The notes: a model not told the origin generated them from the letters alone. A stretch of 64,000 nucleotides of DNA from an uncultured Eubacteriales bacterium (GCA_934373635.1 CAKROZ010000007.1:32180-96179), one strand, 5' to 3'. Positions 16,866 through 25,254 are shown, numbered from the stretch's first letter. A program made the numbers and translations.

Positions 16866-18554
16866 TTAGAAGGCAATGCGGAAGGCGGTGCCTACGCCTA
16901 CCTGACTTTCCACCGAGATGGTAGCGCCGTACATGGCGCAGATGTGCTTTACGATGGCGAGACCGAGGCCTGTGCCGCCCGTCTTTTTCGAGCGGGAGGG
17001 ATCGACGCGGTAAAAGCGCTCGAAGATCCTCGGGAGACTGCTCTCGGGAATTCCGATGCCCGTGTCTTTCACCGTCAGGGTGACGCGTCCGTCGTCGTCC
17101 GAGACGGAGATATCGATCTGTCCGCCGTCTTTATTATAATTGACGGCGTTGGAGCAGAGATTCGTCACGAGCTCGTACATTTTATCGTGTGATGCGAGCA
17201 CGCGTCCCTTTCCGCCGACGCGAAGCGTCAGACCACGCTTCTCTATCCTCGGATGCAATTCCGCGACTGCTTCATCCACGACGGCGCGAAGGTCTACGGG
17301 TGTACGCTCGGGGGTGCCTTTCTGCCGTTCGAGGTCGGAAAGCCTCAACATATCCGAAATAAGTCCCGCCATGCGAAGCGCTTCCTTGTGGATCCGCTCC
17401 ACCTGCTTTTTCGTTCCCTCGTCCACCTCATCCTTTGCGAGGATCAGCTCGGAGATTCCTTGCGTGACCGTGATCGGCGTTTTGAGTTCGTGCGACGCGT
17501 TGGCGAAGAAATCGCTCTTTTCTTTTGCGATCGCCTTGGCGGCGGTGATGTCGGTCAGAATAACGATGCGGGAGATCTCGCTCGCGAGAGGGGTATTTTC
17601 CATGCGTTTGAGCGTAACGGCGAGATCGCGCTTTTCGAGATGAAACTCGAAATGCGTGCGCTTCTCCGTCAGGATGGCATCGCAAAGCGCGGTGTCTTCG
17701 ACAAGATAAAGAAGCGGCTTTCCGATGTCCTCCTCCGCACCGTCAAGAAGTGCCAGTGCGGCGCGGTTGGCAATGACGACATGCCCTTCGACATTCAGGG
17801 CGAGGATCCCCTCCGACACATTCTCGAGAACGCAGGAGAGCTTTTCTCCTTCCTTTGTCCGCTCGTCGATGAGGGCACGGGTCTTTCCGTTCAACTCATT
17901 GATCTCACGGAAGACCGCATAGAATTCGGGTTCGCGGCTGTCGGTGACGAGGGGACGATATTCGCCCTCGTTCAGCGAACGAAGACTGTCCGCGACGCCG
18001 CGGACCTTATCGGAAACATTCGTCGAAAGTCTTTCCGCGAACAAAAAGGAGATCAGAAGGGCAAGCGCAAGTGCGCAGAGAAGGGACGGCACGGCAACGC
18101 CGAGGAAGCCCGAGAGCTCGCTGCTTCGGACCGCGACGCGGACGACGGTCTTTTCCCCGTTATCAAACGTGTTCTCCACTGCGTAATAGGTCATACGGCA
18201 TCCGAAGGTGGCGGAATAGCGCTCGACATAGCGGGGCGCCCCTTCCAATGCGGCGCGGATCTCTTCCCTGTCCGCATGATTTTCGAGCTCGCCCGAGACA
18301 CTGCTTTCGTACAGCACCTCGCCGCTCTCCGAGATCACCGTGACGCGGAAGGTATCGCGGTTCTGATACGCGGAAAGTCCGCGGATGTCCTCCTCCGTGC
18401 GAAGGAGCGAAGACAGAAGCCCACATTCGGCGCGCAGGCGCTCTTCGACCACACTGCGACCGCTCCCCGCCACGGCAAACAATGCGGCGGTAAAAACGAT
18501 CGATGTGCAAAGGAGCGTCAGAAGAAAGATACGAAGGAAAATTTTTCTTTTCAT
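16866..18554 (-). CDS. phoR: Phosphate-sensing histidine kinase PhoR
   Basis: Membrane sensor kinase, 562 residues from MKRKIFLRIFLLTLLCTSIV. Two membrane spans (about 8-30 and 149-172) bracket an extracytoplasmic domain. A HAMP-like linker and a PAS domain (VLENVSEGILALNVEGHVVI) precede the HisKA box NASHELKTPITVTQG with phospho-acceptor His 355. The ATPase has NAVNYNKDGG (N box), DTGIGIPES and GTGLGLAIVKH. The start overlaps the phoP stop by ATGA. It is the last gene of the Pho operon, an arrangement that lets phosphate starvation raise sensor levels. Confidence 0.93.
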   Translation of the reverse strand: MKRKIFLRIFLLTLLCTSIVFTAALFAVAGSGRSVVEERLRAECGLLSSLLRTEEDIRGLSAYQNRDTFRVTVISESGEVLYESSVSGELENHADREEIRAALEGAPRYVERYSATFGCRMTYYAVENTFDNGEKTVVRVAVRSSELSGFLGVAVPSLLCALALALLISFLFAERLSTNVSDKVRGVADSLRSLNEGEYRPLVTDSREPEFYAVFREINELNGKTRALIDERTKEGEKLSCVLENVSEGILALNVEGHVVIANRAALALLDGAEEDIGKPLLYLVEDTALCDAILTEKRTHFEFHLEKRDLAVTLKRMENTPLASEISRIVILTDITAAKAIAKEKSDFFANASHELKTPITVTQGISELILAKDEVDEGTKKQVERIHKEALRMAGLISDMLRLSDLERQKGTPERTPVDLRAVVDEAVAELHPRIEKRGLTLRVGGKGRVLASHDKMYELVTNLCSNAVNYNKDGGQIDISVSDDDGRVTLTVKDTGIGIPESSLPRIFERFYRVDPSRSKKTGGTGLGLAIVKHICAMYGATISVESQVGVGTAFRIAF

Positions 18555-19222
18555 TTTGCTTCGAAACGATAACCGACACCGCGCACGGTGACGATCACGT
18601 CTCCACCTCCCGCCTCCCGGATCCTGTCGCGGATCTCGGCAATGTGCATATCGAGCGTCCGCGTCTCTCCGAGGAAATTCTCGCCCCACACCTCACGGAA
18701 AAGGGTCTCTCTGTCGATCGTGACCCCCGCGTTTCCGATGAGATAGTCGAGGAGCTTATATTCTTTCAGCGTCAGTCCGAGGTCGTGCCCGCGGAAGAAG
18801 ATCTTATATGTATTTCTGTCGACGGAGAAATCCCCCGTGTTCGAAACATACAGATTCGCGCGGCGGAGTCCCGCTTTGACACGTGCCATCAGCTCGAGAA
18901 CCGAAAACGGCTTTGCCATATAGTCGTCCGCACCCTTATTCAGTCCCTTGACAAAGCTGATTTCGTCCGACTTCGCACTGATGATAATGACGGGCACCCG
19001 CTCGTCTACCTCGCGGATCTTTGAGAGGATGGTATACCCGTCCATATCGGGAAGCATGATATCGAGAATGATGAGATCGGGAGTCTTCACGGCAAAGGAC
19101 TTGAAAAAATCCGCGCCGCACTCGAACATGGCGAGGTCGTAGGTCTCTTCGAGTGCGCCCTCGTAAACCTCGCGGATTCCCTCGTCATCCTCTACGATAT
19201 CGATCAACTGTCTTTTCATCAA
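18551..19222 (-). CDS. phoP: Response regulator PhoP/PhoB (OmpR family)
   Basis: A 223-residue response regulator. The receiver domain holds the acidic pair in IVEDDEG, phospho-acceptor Asp in LIILDIMLPDMDG, the Thr/Ser switch in IIISAKSD and Lys in YMAKPFSV. The winged helix contains LTLKEYKLLDYLIGNAG and TRTLDMHIAEIRDRIRE. It should bind the TTTACAT direct repeats upstream of pstS. Overlaps phoU upstream and phoR downstream by 4 nt each. Confidence 0.94.
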   Translation of the reverse strand: MMKRQLIDIVEDDEGIREVYEGALEETYDLAMFECGADFFKSFAVKTPDLIILDIMLPDMDGYTILSKIREVDERVPVIIISAKSDEISFVKGLNKGADDYMAKPFSVLELMARVKAGLRRANLYVSNTGDFSVDRNTYKIFFRGHDLGLTLKEYKLLDYLIGNAGVTIDRETLFREVWGENFLGETRTLDMHIAEIRDRIREAGGGDVIVTVRGVGYRFEAK

Positions 19223-19875
19223 TTCTTTTTGTGTACCCCCGTTTCGTTATATTTTGCCCATTCCGCGACGTTGACGGCATGGTCGCCGAGACGCTCGAAG
19301 TATTTTGCCACCATCATGAGCGTGATTGCCTGATCGGCGCTGTGTTCCCCGTCCTTTCTCAGAATGTCAATCAGCTCCTGCTGTACCTCGAGGAACAGGG
19401 TGTCCATTTCGTCGTCCGTCGCGATCACCTCGTCGGCGAGCGCCTCGTCGTTGCGGATAAAGGAATTGACCGACTCGCGCGCCATGCGAACGGCGAGCTC
19501 GCCCATGGAGCGGAGATGATCGAGCTTTTTGATATAGGTATCTCCCGGCATGGTATAGACAAGATCACCGATGTCGCTCGCCTGATCGCCGAAGCGTTCG
19601 ATGTCGGTAATCATTTTCAGAGCGGTCGAGACGAAGCGGAAATCCTTCGCCACCGGTTGACGGCGGATGAGAATCCGCATACAGCGCTTTTCAATGTCCA
19701 TTTCGTATTCGTCGACGCGTTTATCGCTTTCACCGACGCTGTGTCCGAGGTCGCGATCGAGCTTTTCGAGCGCTTCGTTTGCACTCGTTATCATGTCGGT
19801 CGTGAGACGGCACATGGCGACGAGCTCATCCTTGAGTTCTTCAAGTTCTTCTTCAAACTGTTTTCTTCCGGGCAT
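19219..19875 (-). CDS. phoU: Phosphate signalling protein PhoU
   Basis: A 218-residue all-helical protein with the two repeated PhoU units; each has an E/DxxxD-type metal-binding patch, seen in ITDIERFGDQASDI and AKYFERLGDHAVNVAEW. PhoU links the Pst transporter to PhoR and keeps the kinase off when phosphate is plentiful. It lies between pstB and phoP as in many Clostridia. Confidence 0.96.
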   Translation of the reverse strand: MPGRKQFEEELEELKDELVAMCRLTTDMITSANEALEKLDRDLGHSVGESDKRVDEYEMDIEKRCMRILIRRQPVAKDFRFVSTALKMITDIERFGDQASDIGDLVYTMPGDTYIKKLDHLRSMGELAVRMARESVNSFIRNDEALADEVIATDDEMDTLFLEVQQELIDILRKDGEHSADQAITLMMVAKYFERLGDHAVNVAEWAKYNETGVHKKN

Positions 19876-19914
19876 ATCTTCTTTCCCCCATTATATCATA
19901 TTTGTCAAGATGTA

Positions 19915-20703
19915 TCAACCGAATCTGCCCGTGATATAGCGCTCGGTGCGCTCATCCTTCGGGTCGGTGAAAATATCGTCGGTGTTGCCGTATTCGATCA
20001 GCTCGCCGAGCAGGAAAAATCCTGTCTTGTCCGAGATACGCGTCGCCTGCTGCATGTTGTGCGTGACAATGACGATGGTCGTATTCTTCGCAAGGTCGGT
20101 GCAGAGCGCCTCGATCTTGTCGGTCGAGATGGGGTCGAGCGCGCTCGTCGGCTCGTCCATCAGAAGAATTTTCGGCTTGACGGCGAGTGCACGGGCGATA
20201 CAGAGGCGTTGCTGCTGACCGCCCGAAAGACCGAGCGCGGACTTGTCGAGTCTGTCCTTGAGTTCCTCCCACATTGCCGCGCCGCGAAGAGATTCCTCGA
20301 CGATCTCGTCGAGAGCGGCGCGCGCATGGATGCCGAAGGTGCGGGGACCGTAGGCGATATTATCGTAGACGCTCATCGGAAAGGGATTCGGCTTCTGAAA
20401 CACCATGCCGACATTGCGGCGAAGCTCGTTGACATCGATCTTTCCGTAGATGTCCGTTTCTCCGATGCGGAAATCGCCCGTGACGCGACAGCCTTCCACA
20501 AGGTCGTTCATGCGGTTAAAGCACTTTAAAAAGGTGGACTTTCCACAACCGGAAGGACCGATGAAGGCGGTCACTTTGCGCTCGGGGATCTCGATGCTGA
20601 TGTCCTTGATTGCCTGAAATTCTCCGTACCAGAGATTTGCACCTTTGACGGAGATGTTCTGCCCGAATTCGGGCAGAATCTCGAATTTTTTATTTTTTTG
20701 CAT
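19915..20703 (-). CDS. pstB: Phosphate ABC transporter ATPase PstB
   Basis: A 262-residue ATPase with Walker A GPSGCGKST, the PstB-specific FNRMNDLV, Q-loop MVFQKPNPFPMS, signature LSGGQQQR, Walker B ILLMDEPTSALD and switch His in VTHNMQQA. Length and motifs are standard. The start overlaps the fused permease gene by 14 nt. Confidence 0.97.
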   Translation of the reverse strand: MQKNKKFEILPEFGQNISVKGANLWYGEFQAIKDISIEIPERKVTAFIGPSGCGKSTFLKCFNRMNDLVEGCRVTGDFRIGETDIYGKIDVNELRRNVGMVFQKPNPFPMSVYDNIAYGPRTFGIHARAALDEIVEESLRGAAMWEELKDRLDKSALGLSGGQQQRLCIARALAVKPKILLMDEPTSALDPISTDKIEALCTDLAKNTTIVIVTHNMQQATRISDKTGFFLLGELIEYGNTDDIFTDPKDERTERYITGRFG

Positions 20704-22522
20704 TGGAAGCTCCTTTCAGTTTCCCACCAAGGCGGGATGCGACACGTTCGGCGGTCAGGTTCAGAATGAGGACGAGGAAGATCAGGACGACGGCGGTCGC
20801 GTAAGCTTCCTTCATATACCAACCCTCACCCGAAAGCTGGTAGAGTGCAACGGCGAGCGTCGCGCCGCTGTCACCGAAGCCGCGCGGAACGGCGGAGATC
20901 ACCGAGCCCATGGTATAGAGGAAGGGTGCCGACTCGCTGATGACGCGTCCGATGCTCAGAATGACGGCGGCGAGAATTCCCGGCAGTGCGGAGGGCAGGA
21001 CGACGCGGAAGATGGTCCGCAGTTTTCCCGCGCCGAGCGCGAGACTTCCCTCCCGCTGTGCGTCCTCCACGGCGCGAAGGCTCTCCTCGGTCGAGCGGAC
21101 GACGGTCGGAAGAAGCATGACGCTGACCGTCAGCGAGCCTGCGAAAATACTGCTCGAGCCGCCGAAGACCTTGACGAAAGTAATCATGCCGAACAGTCCG
21201 TAGACGATCGACGGAACGCCCGCGAGGATATCGATGGCGGAACGGACAAGGCGGACGACGAAGTGCGTGCGCTTTGCATATTCATTTAAGAAGATCGCGG
21301 TCATGATGCCGATCGGTACCGCGATGAGAAGGCTCAAAAACACGGTGTACAGCGTCGTGACAATGGCGGGAAGGATGGTGATCTTTTCCCCGCCGAATTC
21401 ATACGCGCCGTAGATGAGTGAGGGATTCTGAATCAGATACGGCAGACCGTTCGCAAAGATGAAGCCGACGATCAGAAGGAGCACAAGCCCTGCGAAGGCA
21501 CCCGAGAAAACGGCGAGTCCCTGCCCGATGCGCGGTGCGCGGATCTTATGAAGGAAAGCGGAGAAACGCTCTTTCAGATCTCGGAATATGGTCGGCGCGC
21601 GGAAGGCGTGACGTTTTTTCGCGCTTGCCTTGGTCAGTTTCTTCACGCCTTTTCCGCCAAGGGCGGCAAAGAGGAGATTGACGAGGAGGACGAAAAGCAA
21701 GAGCACGACGCCCGTAGCAACGAGTGCGCCCTCCTGGACCTCGCCCGCATAGCCCATTTCCATTACGATATTTGCCGTCAGGACGCGGAAGGAGGAGAAA
21801 AGGCCCTTCGGATAGGTCGCGGCGTTGCCCGCCACCATGACGATCGCCATCGTCTCACCGAGGGCGCGTCCGATGCCGAGGACGAGAGAGGCGGTGATTC
21901 CCGACTTTGCCGCGGGGGACATGATGCGGAAGACCGTCTCGCTGTGCGTTGCGCCCATGGCGACCGAGCCTTCATAGTAGTATCGCGGCACGGATTCGAG
22001 CGCGGTGCGGGAGAGGGAGACGACCGTCGGCAGGATCATGATGCCGAGAATCAGCGAGGTCGCGAAAAGTCCGCTACCGTCGTTCGGCGCGAATTTCGAA
22101 AGGATGGGAAGGAGAAAAACGATACCGAAGAAGCCGTAAACGACCGAAGGAATTCCCGCCAAAAGATTGATGACGGTGCCGAGGATGCGCTTCGGCTTTT
22201 CGGGACAGTAAAACGCGAGGAAAACCGCCGTGAAATACCCGAGAATACCGCCGACAAGGAGAGATCCGACGGTCGCGGTCAGGGTTCCGACGATCATCGT
22301 GAAGATGCCGTAGGTGCCCGAGAGGGGGGAGTCGTAAGTATCGAGTCTGTCGGGCGACCACTTGTCGCCGAACATGAATTTGAAGACGCCGAATTTTCCG
22401 AACGCGGGGATGCTTTTGTAGATCAGAAACGCGAAAATCGCGATGGTGGCAACCGTACAAACGATTGCCGCCGCCGCGAAGACTGCTTTTCCGATTTTTT
22501 CTTTTGCTTTCGTTGCAGTCAT
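20690..22522 (-). CDS. pstCA: Fused phosphate permease PstC-PstA
   Basis: One 610-residue protein contains both Pst channel subunits. Residues 1-295 match PstC, with IVGTLTATVGSLLVGGILGY, GIPSVVYGFFG and the coupling loop EGSVAMGATHSETVFRIMSP (184-203). Residues 331-610 match PstA, with GIPSIVYG-like GVPSIVYGLFG (435-445) and the coupling loop EGSLALGAGKLRTIFRVVLP (491-510). A basic linker (KGVKKLTKASAKKRHAFRAP) joins them. The frame runs without interruption through both halves, so this is a true gene fusion and not two genes. The expected extra trans-membrane crossing needed for topology fits six spans per half. Confidence 0.93.
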   Translation of the reverse strand: MTATKAKEKIGKAVFAAAAIVCTVATIAIFAFLIYKSIPAFGKFGVFKFMFGDKWSPDRLDTYDSPLSGTYGIFTMIVGTLTATVGSLLVGGILGYFTAVFLAFYCPEKPKRILGTVINLLAGIPSVVYGFFGIVFLLPILSKFAPNDGSGLFATSLILGIMILPTVVSLSRTALESVPRYYYEGSVAMGATHSETVFRIMSPAAKSGITASLVLGIGRALGETMAIVMVAGNAATYPKGLFSSFRVLTANIVMEMGYAGEVQEGALVATGVVLLLFVLLVNLLFAALGGKGVKKLTKASAKKRHAFRAPTIFRDLKERFSAFLHKIRAPRIGQGLAVFSGAFAGLVLLLIVGFIFANGLPYLIQNPSLIYGAYEFGGEKITILPAIVTTLYTVFLSLLIAVPIGIMTAIFLNEYAKRTHFVVRLVRSAIDILAGVPSIVYGLFGMITFVKVFGGSSSIFAGSLTVSVMLLPTVVRSTEESLRAVEDAQREGSLALGAGKLRTIFRVVLPSALPGILAAVILSIGRVISESAPFLYTMGSVISAVPRGFGDSGATLAVALYQLSGEGWYMKEAYATAVVLIFLVLILNLTAERVASRLGGKLKGASNAKK

Positions 22523-22534
22523 ATTCCGTGTTCC

Positions 22535-23473
22535 TTATTTTACTTCGTCAAACTTGGTGATCGTGCCCGAGAAGATGCCGTAGAGCTGCTTCAGAGTGAG
22601 GTCGGCGACCTTATCGTTCTTGACGTTGACGATCACGGCAACCGCGTCGAGACAAACGTTGAAGCTGTCGATGTTGTCCCGCTTCACCGCCGCGGAGGAA
22701 AGACCGATTACATTGCCTACCGTGTCACTCTCCACTGCTTTCCGTCCGACCGAGGAGCCTTCAAGCTGAATGTCGAAGATATCCGACGCGTTGACGCCGT
22801 AGAGGTCGGCATAGCCCTTCGCCGCCGCAGTGATGAATTTTTCCATCGAGGTGGAGCCGCGGACGACGATCTTTTCCCCTGCGGGGAGAGTCGCCTGCTT
22901 TGTAAAGGTCGTTACCGCGATCGGGTCGGCACCTGCGTTCGCACGCTTTGCGGGATCGGCGAGATAGATACAGCCCGCGCTCGCCGCATGGTCTTTCGAC
23001 GCTTCGCTCTTCAGGTAGTTCATGAAGTCTGCGGCGCGCTCGGTCATGGTGATGCCGTGCTTCGTCATGACCACAAAGGGACGCTGGATCTTATACGAAC
23101 CGTCGAGAACGGTCTCTTCACTCGGAAGAACGCCGCCGACCTTCAGGACCTTCACGGTATCGTTGACGGAGCCGAGAGAGATGTAGCCGATGGCATATTC
23201 ATCCGACGCGACCTTCGAGAGGACGGTACCCGTCTTGGTCTGCTCGACCGCGGTCTTCGTGCTGTTGTAGACCTTCTTGCCGTCTACTTTTTCTTCAAGG
23301 TAGTGCGTGCCGTCGGTCACATTGGTATCAAACGCCTCACGCGTTCCGCTTCCCTGTTCGCGGACGACAACGGTGATGTTCTTCTCCGCGCCACCGCAAG
23401 AGGCGAGCGAGAAGAGCGAGGTGACCGTCAACGCGACGGTAAGGACGAGGGTCAAAAGTTTTTTGGTTTTCAT
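22535..23473 (-). CDS. pstS: Phosphate-binding lipoprotein PstS, circularly permuted form
   Basis: A 312-residue receptor with a lipoprotein signal (MKTKKLLTLVLTVALTVTSL, lipobox LASC with Cys 26). The two phosphate-binding segments are in reverse order to classical PstS. The normally C-terminal VVVREQGSGTREAF comes first (residues 35-48), while the normally N-terminal VVRGSTSMEKFI follows (203-214). The protein ends with AVAVIVN (277-283) and LTLKQLYGIFSGTIT (292-306), which sit mid-protein classically. All ligand motifs survive, so phosphate binding is likely kept. The frame opens 18 codons earlier, but Met at 23473 follows an AAAGGAGA site. Confidence 0.9.
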   Translation of the reverse strand: MKTKKLLTLVLTVALTVTSLFSLASCGGAEKNITVVVREQGSGTREAFDTNVTDGTHYLEEKVDGKKVYNSTKTAVEQTKTGTVLSKVASDEYAIGYISLGSVNDTVKVLKVGGVLPSEETVLDGSYKIQRPFVVMTKHGITMTERAADFMNYLKSEASKDHAASAGCIYLADPAKRANAGADPIAVTTFTKQATLPAGEKIVVRGSTSMEKFITAAAKGYADLYGVNASDIFDIQLEGSSVGRKAVESDTVGNVIGLSSAAVKRDNIDSFNVCLDAVAVIVNVKNDKVADLTLKQLYGIFSGTITKFDEVK

Positions 23474-23522
23474 TTTTGTTTCTCCTTTTTGTGTTTGTAT
23501 TCTTTTTCCTTGGTACGGCTCT

Positions 23523-23588
23523 ATCATACCGCAAATCGAAACTCCCGACTACCCTGCAAACCTTTGCGGAATGTAAAGAAAATGTAAA
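23523..23588 (-). promoter_or_regulatory. Candidate Pho box and promoter of the pst-pho operon
   Basis: On the minus strand the direct repeat TTTACAT occurs twice, at 23582-23588 and 23571-23577, spaced 11 bp (one helical turn), as expected for PhoP/PhoB dimers. Downstream lies a TATGAT -10 (23523-23528) with no good -35 at the right distance, which fits activator dependence, although the box is about 40 bp upstream of the -10. Confidence 0.55.
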
Positions 23589-23655
23589 ACGGCAAAAAAT
23601 CTTACGGATTCGTCCCCTTGTGAAATCCGAATGTCGAAAAGTGCGGGAATACGAC

Positions 23656-23684
23656 TTGACAAAAACGAGAAAGTGATATATAAT
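23656..23684 (+). promoter_or_regulatory. Consensus promoter upstream of the LRR lipoprotein gene
   Basis: TTGACA (23656-23661), 17 bp, TATAAT (23679-23684). The predicted start near 23691 lies immediately before the palindrome at 23699-23726. Confidence 0.8.
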
Positions 23685-23693
23685 ATAAAGGTA

Positions 23694-23737
23694 GAACTTG
23701 TCAGGAATAGTATACCTATACTGACAGGTTCTTTTTT
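23694..23737 (+). promoter_or_regulatory. Palindrome A: operator or leader terminator
   Basis: The 28-bp imperfect palindrome at 23699-23726 begins TGTCAGGAATAG and ends CTGACA. With flanks it forms an 11-bp stem (GAACTTGTCAG with CTGACAGGTTC, one G-U pair) followed by TTTTTT (23732-23737). It could act as a repressor site at +1, or as an early terminator giving a transcript of about 45 nt. Confidence 0.5.
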
Positions 23738-23782
23738 GGTGTTTTTCTAAATTCTGCCACGAAATAACTTAATGTTTTTATA

Positions 23783-23810
23783 TGTCAGGAAAAGTATACT
23801 TTTCCTGACA
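23783..23810. repeat. Palindrome B: perfect 28-bp inverted repeat
   Basis: A perfect palindrome with half-site TGTCAGGAAAAGTA. It shares TGTCAGGAAxAGTATAC and CTGACA with palindrome A 84 bp upstream, so the two look like copies of one protein-binding element. It lies 37 bp before the LRR gene start. Confidence 0.7.
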
Positions 23811-23847
23811 ATGTTTTTGTTTATCGGATTTTGCGGAAAGGAAAAAC

Positions 23848-25107
23848 ATGAAAAAAATTTTCACTCTTCTCTTCGCTTTCTTGCTCGGAGCAACCATTCT
23901 CTTTTCCCTTGCTTCATGCGGGGAATGCGAGCACACCTACGGCGAGTGGGTCGTCGACCGTGAGGCTACCGAAAGCGAGGTCGGCGAACGCCACCTCGAA
24001 TGTACGAAGTGCGGTGAAATCGTCACTACGACAATTCCGAGACTCACACATACACACACCTATGCAGAGGCATGGTCTTCTGACAGTACATACCATTGGC
24101 ATGACTCCACATGCAAACATGAGTCCGTAATCTCATCCAAGGAAGCACATCTCTTTGCGAACGGCGTATGCACGGTATGCGGAAAAGTCCAGTCCTTGAG
24201 TTATGCACTTTCCGGCGACAAAAAATACTGCATCGTAAGTGGTATCGGTAACATGACGGACACCTCGATTATCATTTCCGACTCGATCATCATTCCGGGA
24301 ACGCATGAAGTTCTTCCCGTCCGCAAAATCAATGCCTCGGCATTTGCGGGTTGCACAAATCTGTCGAGCATTGTTATTCCCGATTCCGTCACCGATATCG
24401 GAGATTCCGCATTTGCGGATTGCACGAATCTGTCAAGCATTGTTGTTTCCGATTCCGTCACCGATATCGGAGATTCCGCATTTGCGGGTTGCACAAATCT
24501 TTCAAGCATTACACTTTCCGATAGTATCACGAGCATCGGGAATCATATGTTTGCAAAATGCAAAGCACTGACGAAAATCACTGTTCCGAGCAAGGTGGAA
24601 ACCATTCATTGGAGCGCATTCGGCGAATGCTCGGCGCTTGCCGAAGTCACGCTCCCCGACGGGATCGCGACAATTGAAGGCAGGGCTTTTCACGGTTGTT
24701 CTCAGCTTAGATATATAAAAATCCCGAACAGTGTGACGGAAATCGGTTACTACGCATTTTATGGATGCAAGAATCTTGAGAGTATAGAACTTCCATTCGC
24801 CGGTAAATCGGCGGAAAGTAGGGGGAACGGAAAATTCGCCTTTATCTTCGGGTGGGAGATTCCGGAAGGACTGAAAAAGGTGAAGCTGACCAACGCTTCC
24901 GTAATCAGCGACACCGCATTCGACGGTTGTCCGGAGAATATGACTTTATATTTATCGTCTACCGTTCAATGTATCGAACGCAATGCGTTTTACGGTTGCA
25001 AAAATCTGACGATTCTTTTTGAAGGCACCGAAGAAGAGTGGGAAAGAATCGAAAAAGAAGCGGAATGGAATGCAAACGCCGAGTATGTCATTCAATACTC
25101 AAAATAG
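23848..25107 (+). CDS. BspA-like leucine-rich-repeat lipoprotein
   Basis: Predicted surface lipoprotein, 419 residues. Signal peptide MKKIFTLLFAFLLGATILFS has lipobox LASC. Residues 27-115 are a Cys/His-rich region with CxxC pairs (ECTKCGEI, CTVCGK) and the HTYGEWV motif often seen in Clostridial surface proteins. From about residue 145 come LRR_5 (BspA) repeats of 23 residues, such as SAFAGCTNLSSIVIPDSVTD, ending with NAFYGCKNLTILFEGTEEEW. Lower GC than the neighbours and a divergent position next to pstS suggest a separately acquired gene. Function would be adhesion or ligand binding, inferred from the family only. Confidence 0.85.
   Translation: MKKIFTLLFAFLLGATILFSLASCGECEHTYGEWVVDREATESEVGERHLECTKCGEIVTTTIPRLTHTHTYAEAWSSDSTYHWHDSTCKHESVISSKEAHLFANGVCTVCGKVQSLSYALSGDKKYCIVSGIGNMTDTSIIISDSIIIPGTHEVLPVRKINASAFAGCTNLSSIVIPDSVTDIGDSAFADCTNLSSIVVSDSVTDIGDSAFAGCTNLSSITLSDSITSIGNHMFAKCKALTKITVPSKVETIHWSAFGECSALAEVTLPDGIATIEGRAFHGCSQLRYIKIPNSVTEIGYYAFYGCKNLESIELPFAGKSAESRGNGKFAFIFGWEIPEGLKKVKLTNASVISDTAFDGCPENMTLYLSSTVQCIERNAFYGCKNLTILFEGTEEEWERIEKEAEWNANAEYVIQYSK
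24340..24546 (+). repeat. Three tandem 69-bp repeats inside the LRR gene
   Basis: Units at 24340-24408, 24409-24477 and 24478-24546 each encode one 23-residue LRR. The first two are nearly identical at DNA level, the third diverges after about 40 bp. This implies recent duplication and a potential for copy-number change. Confidence 0.85.
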
Positions 25108-25155
25108 CAAACAGAGGTCACTCAAACAGGAATTCTGCCTTTTTGATTGAAATAT

Positions 25156-25204
25156 AACAAATCCGCCGCCATCCCCGAAATTCGGGGATGGCGGCGGATT
25201 TGTT
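25156..25204. terminator. Bidirectional terminator: 49-bp near-continuous palindrome
   Basis: Two perfect 24-nt arms (25156-25179 and 25181-25204) flank a single unpaired A. It sits between the convergent LRR and dinB genes. Neither side has a strong T tract, so it may work as a road block or through a cruciform in addition to intrinsic termination. Confidence 0.65.
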
Positions 25205-25254
25205 GATAGCATCTGTTTTGACAGCGGTGAGAGGAAACGCGGTTTTGCTTCGGG

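Noticed and set aside
21548..23587. A 679-codon plus-strand frame opposite pstCA and pstS
   Set aside because: Antisense shadow spanning two real genes, rich in Arg/Asp/His without recognisable domains and without a ribosome site.
24340..24546. Considered as a CRISPR-like or minisatellite array
   Set aside because: The units are in frame, 69 bp long without spacers, and each encodes one 23-residue LRR.
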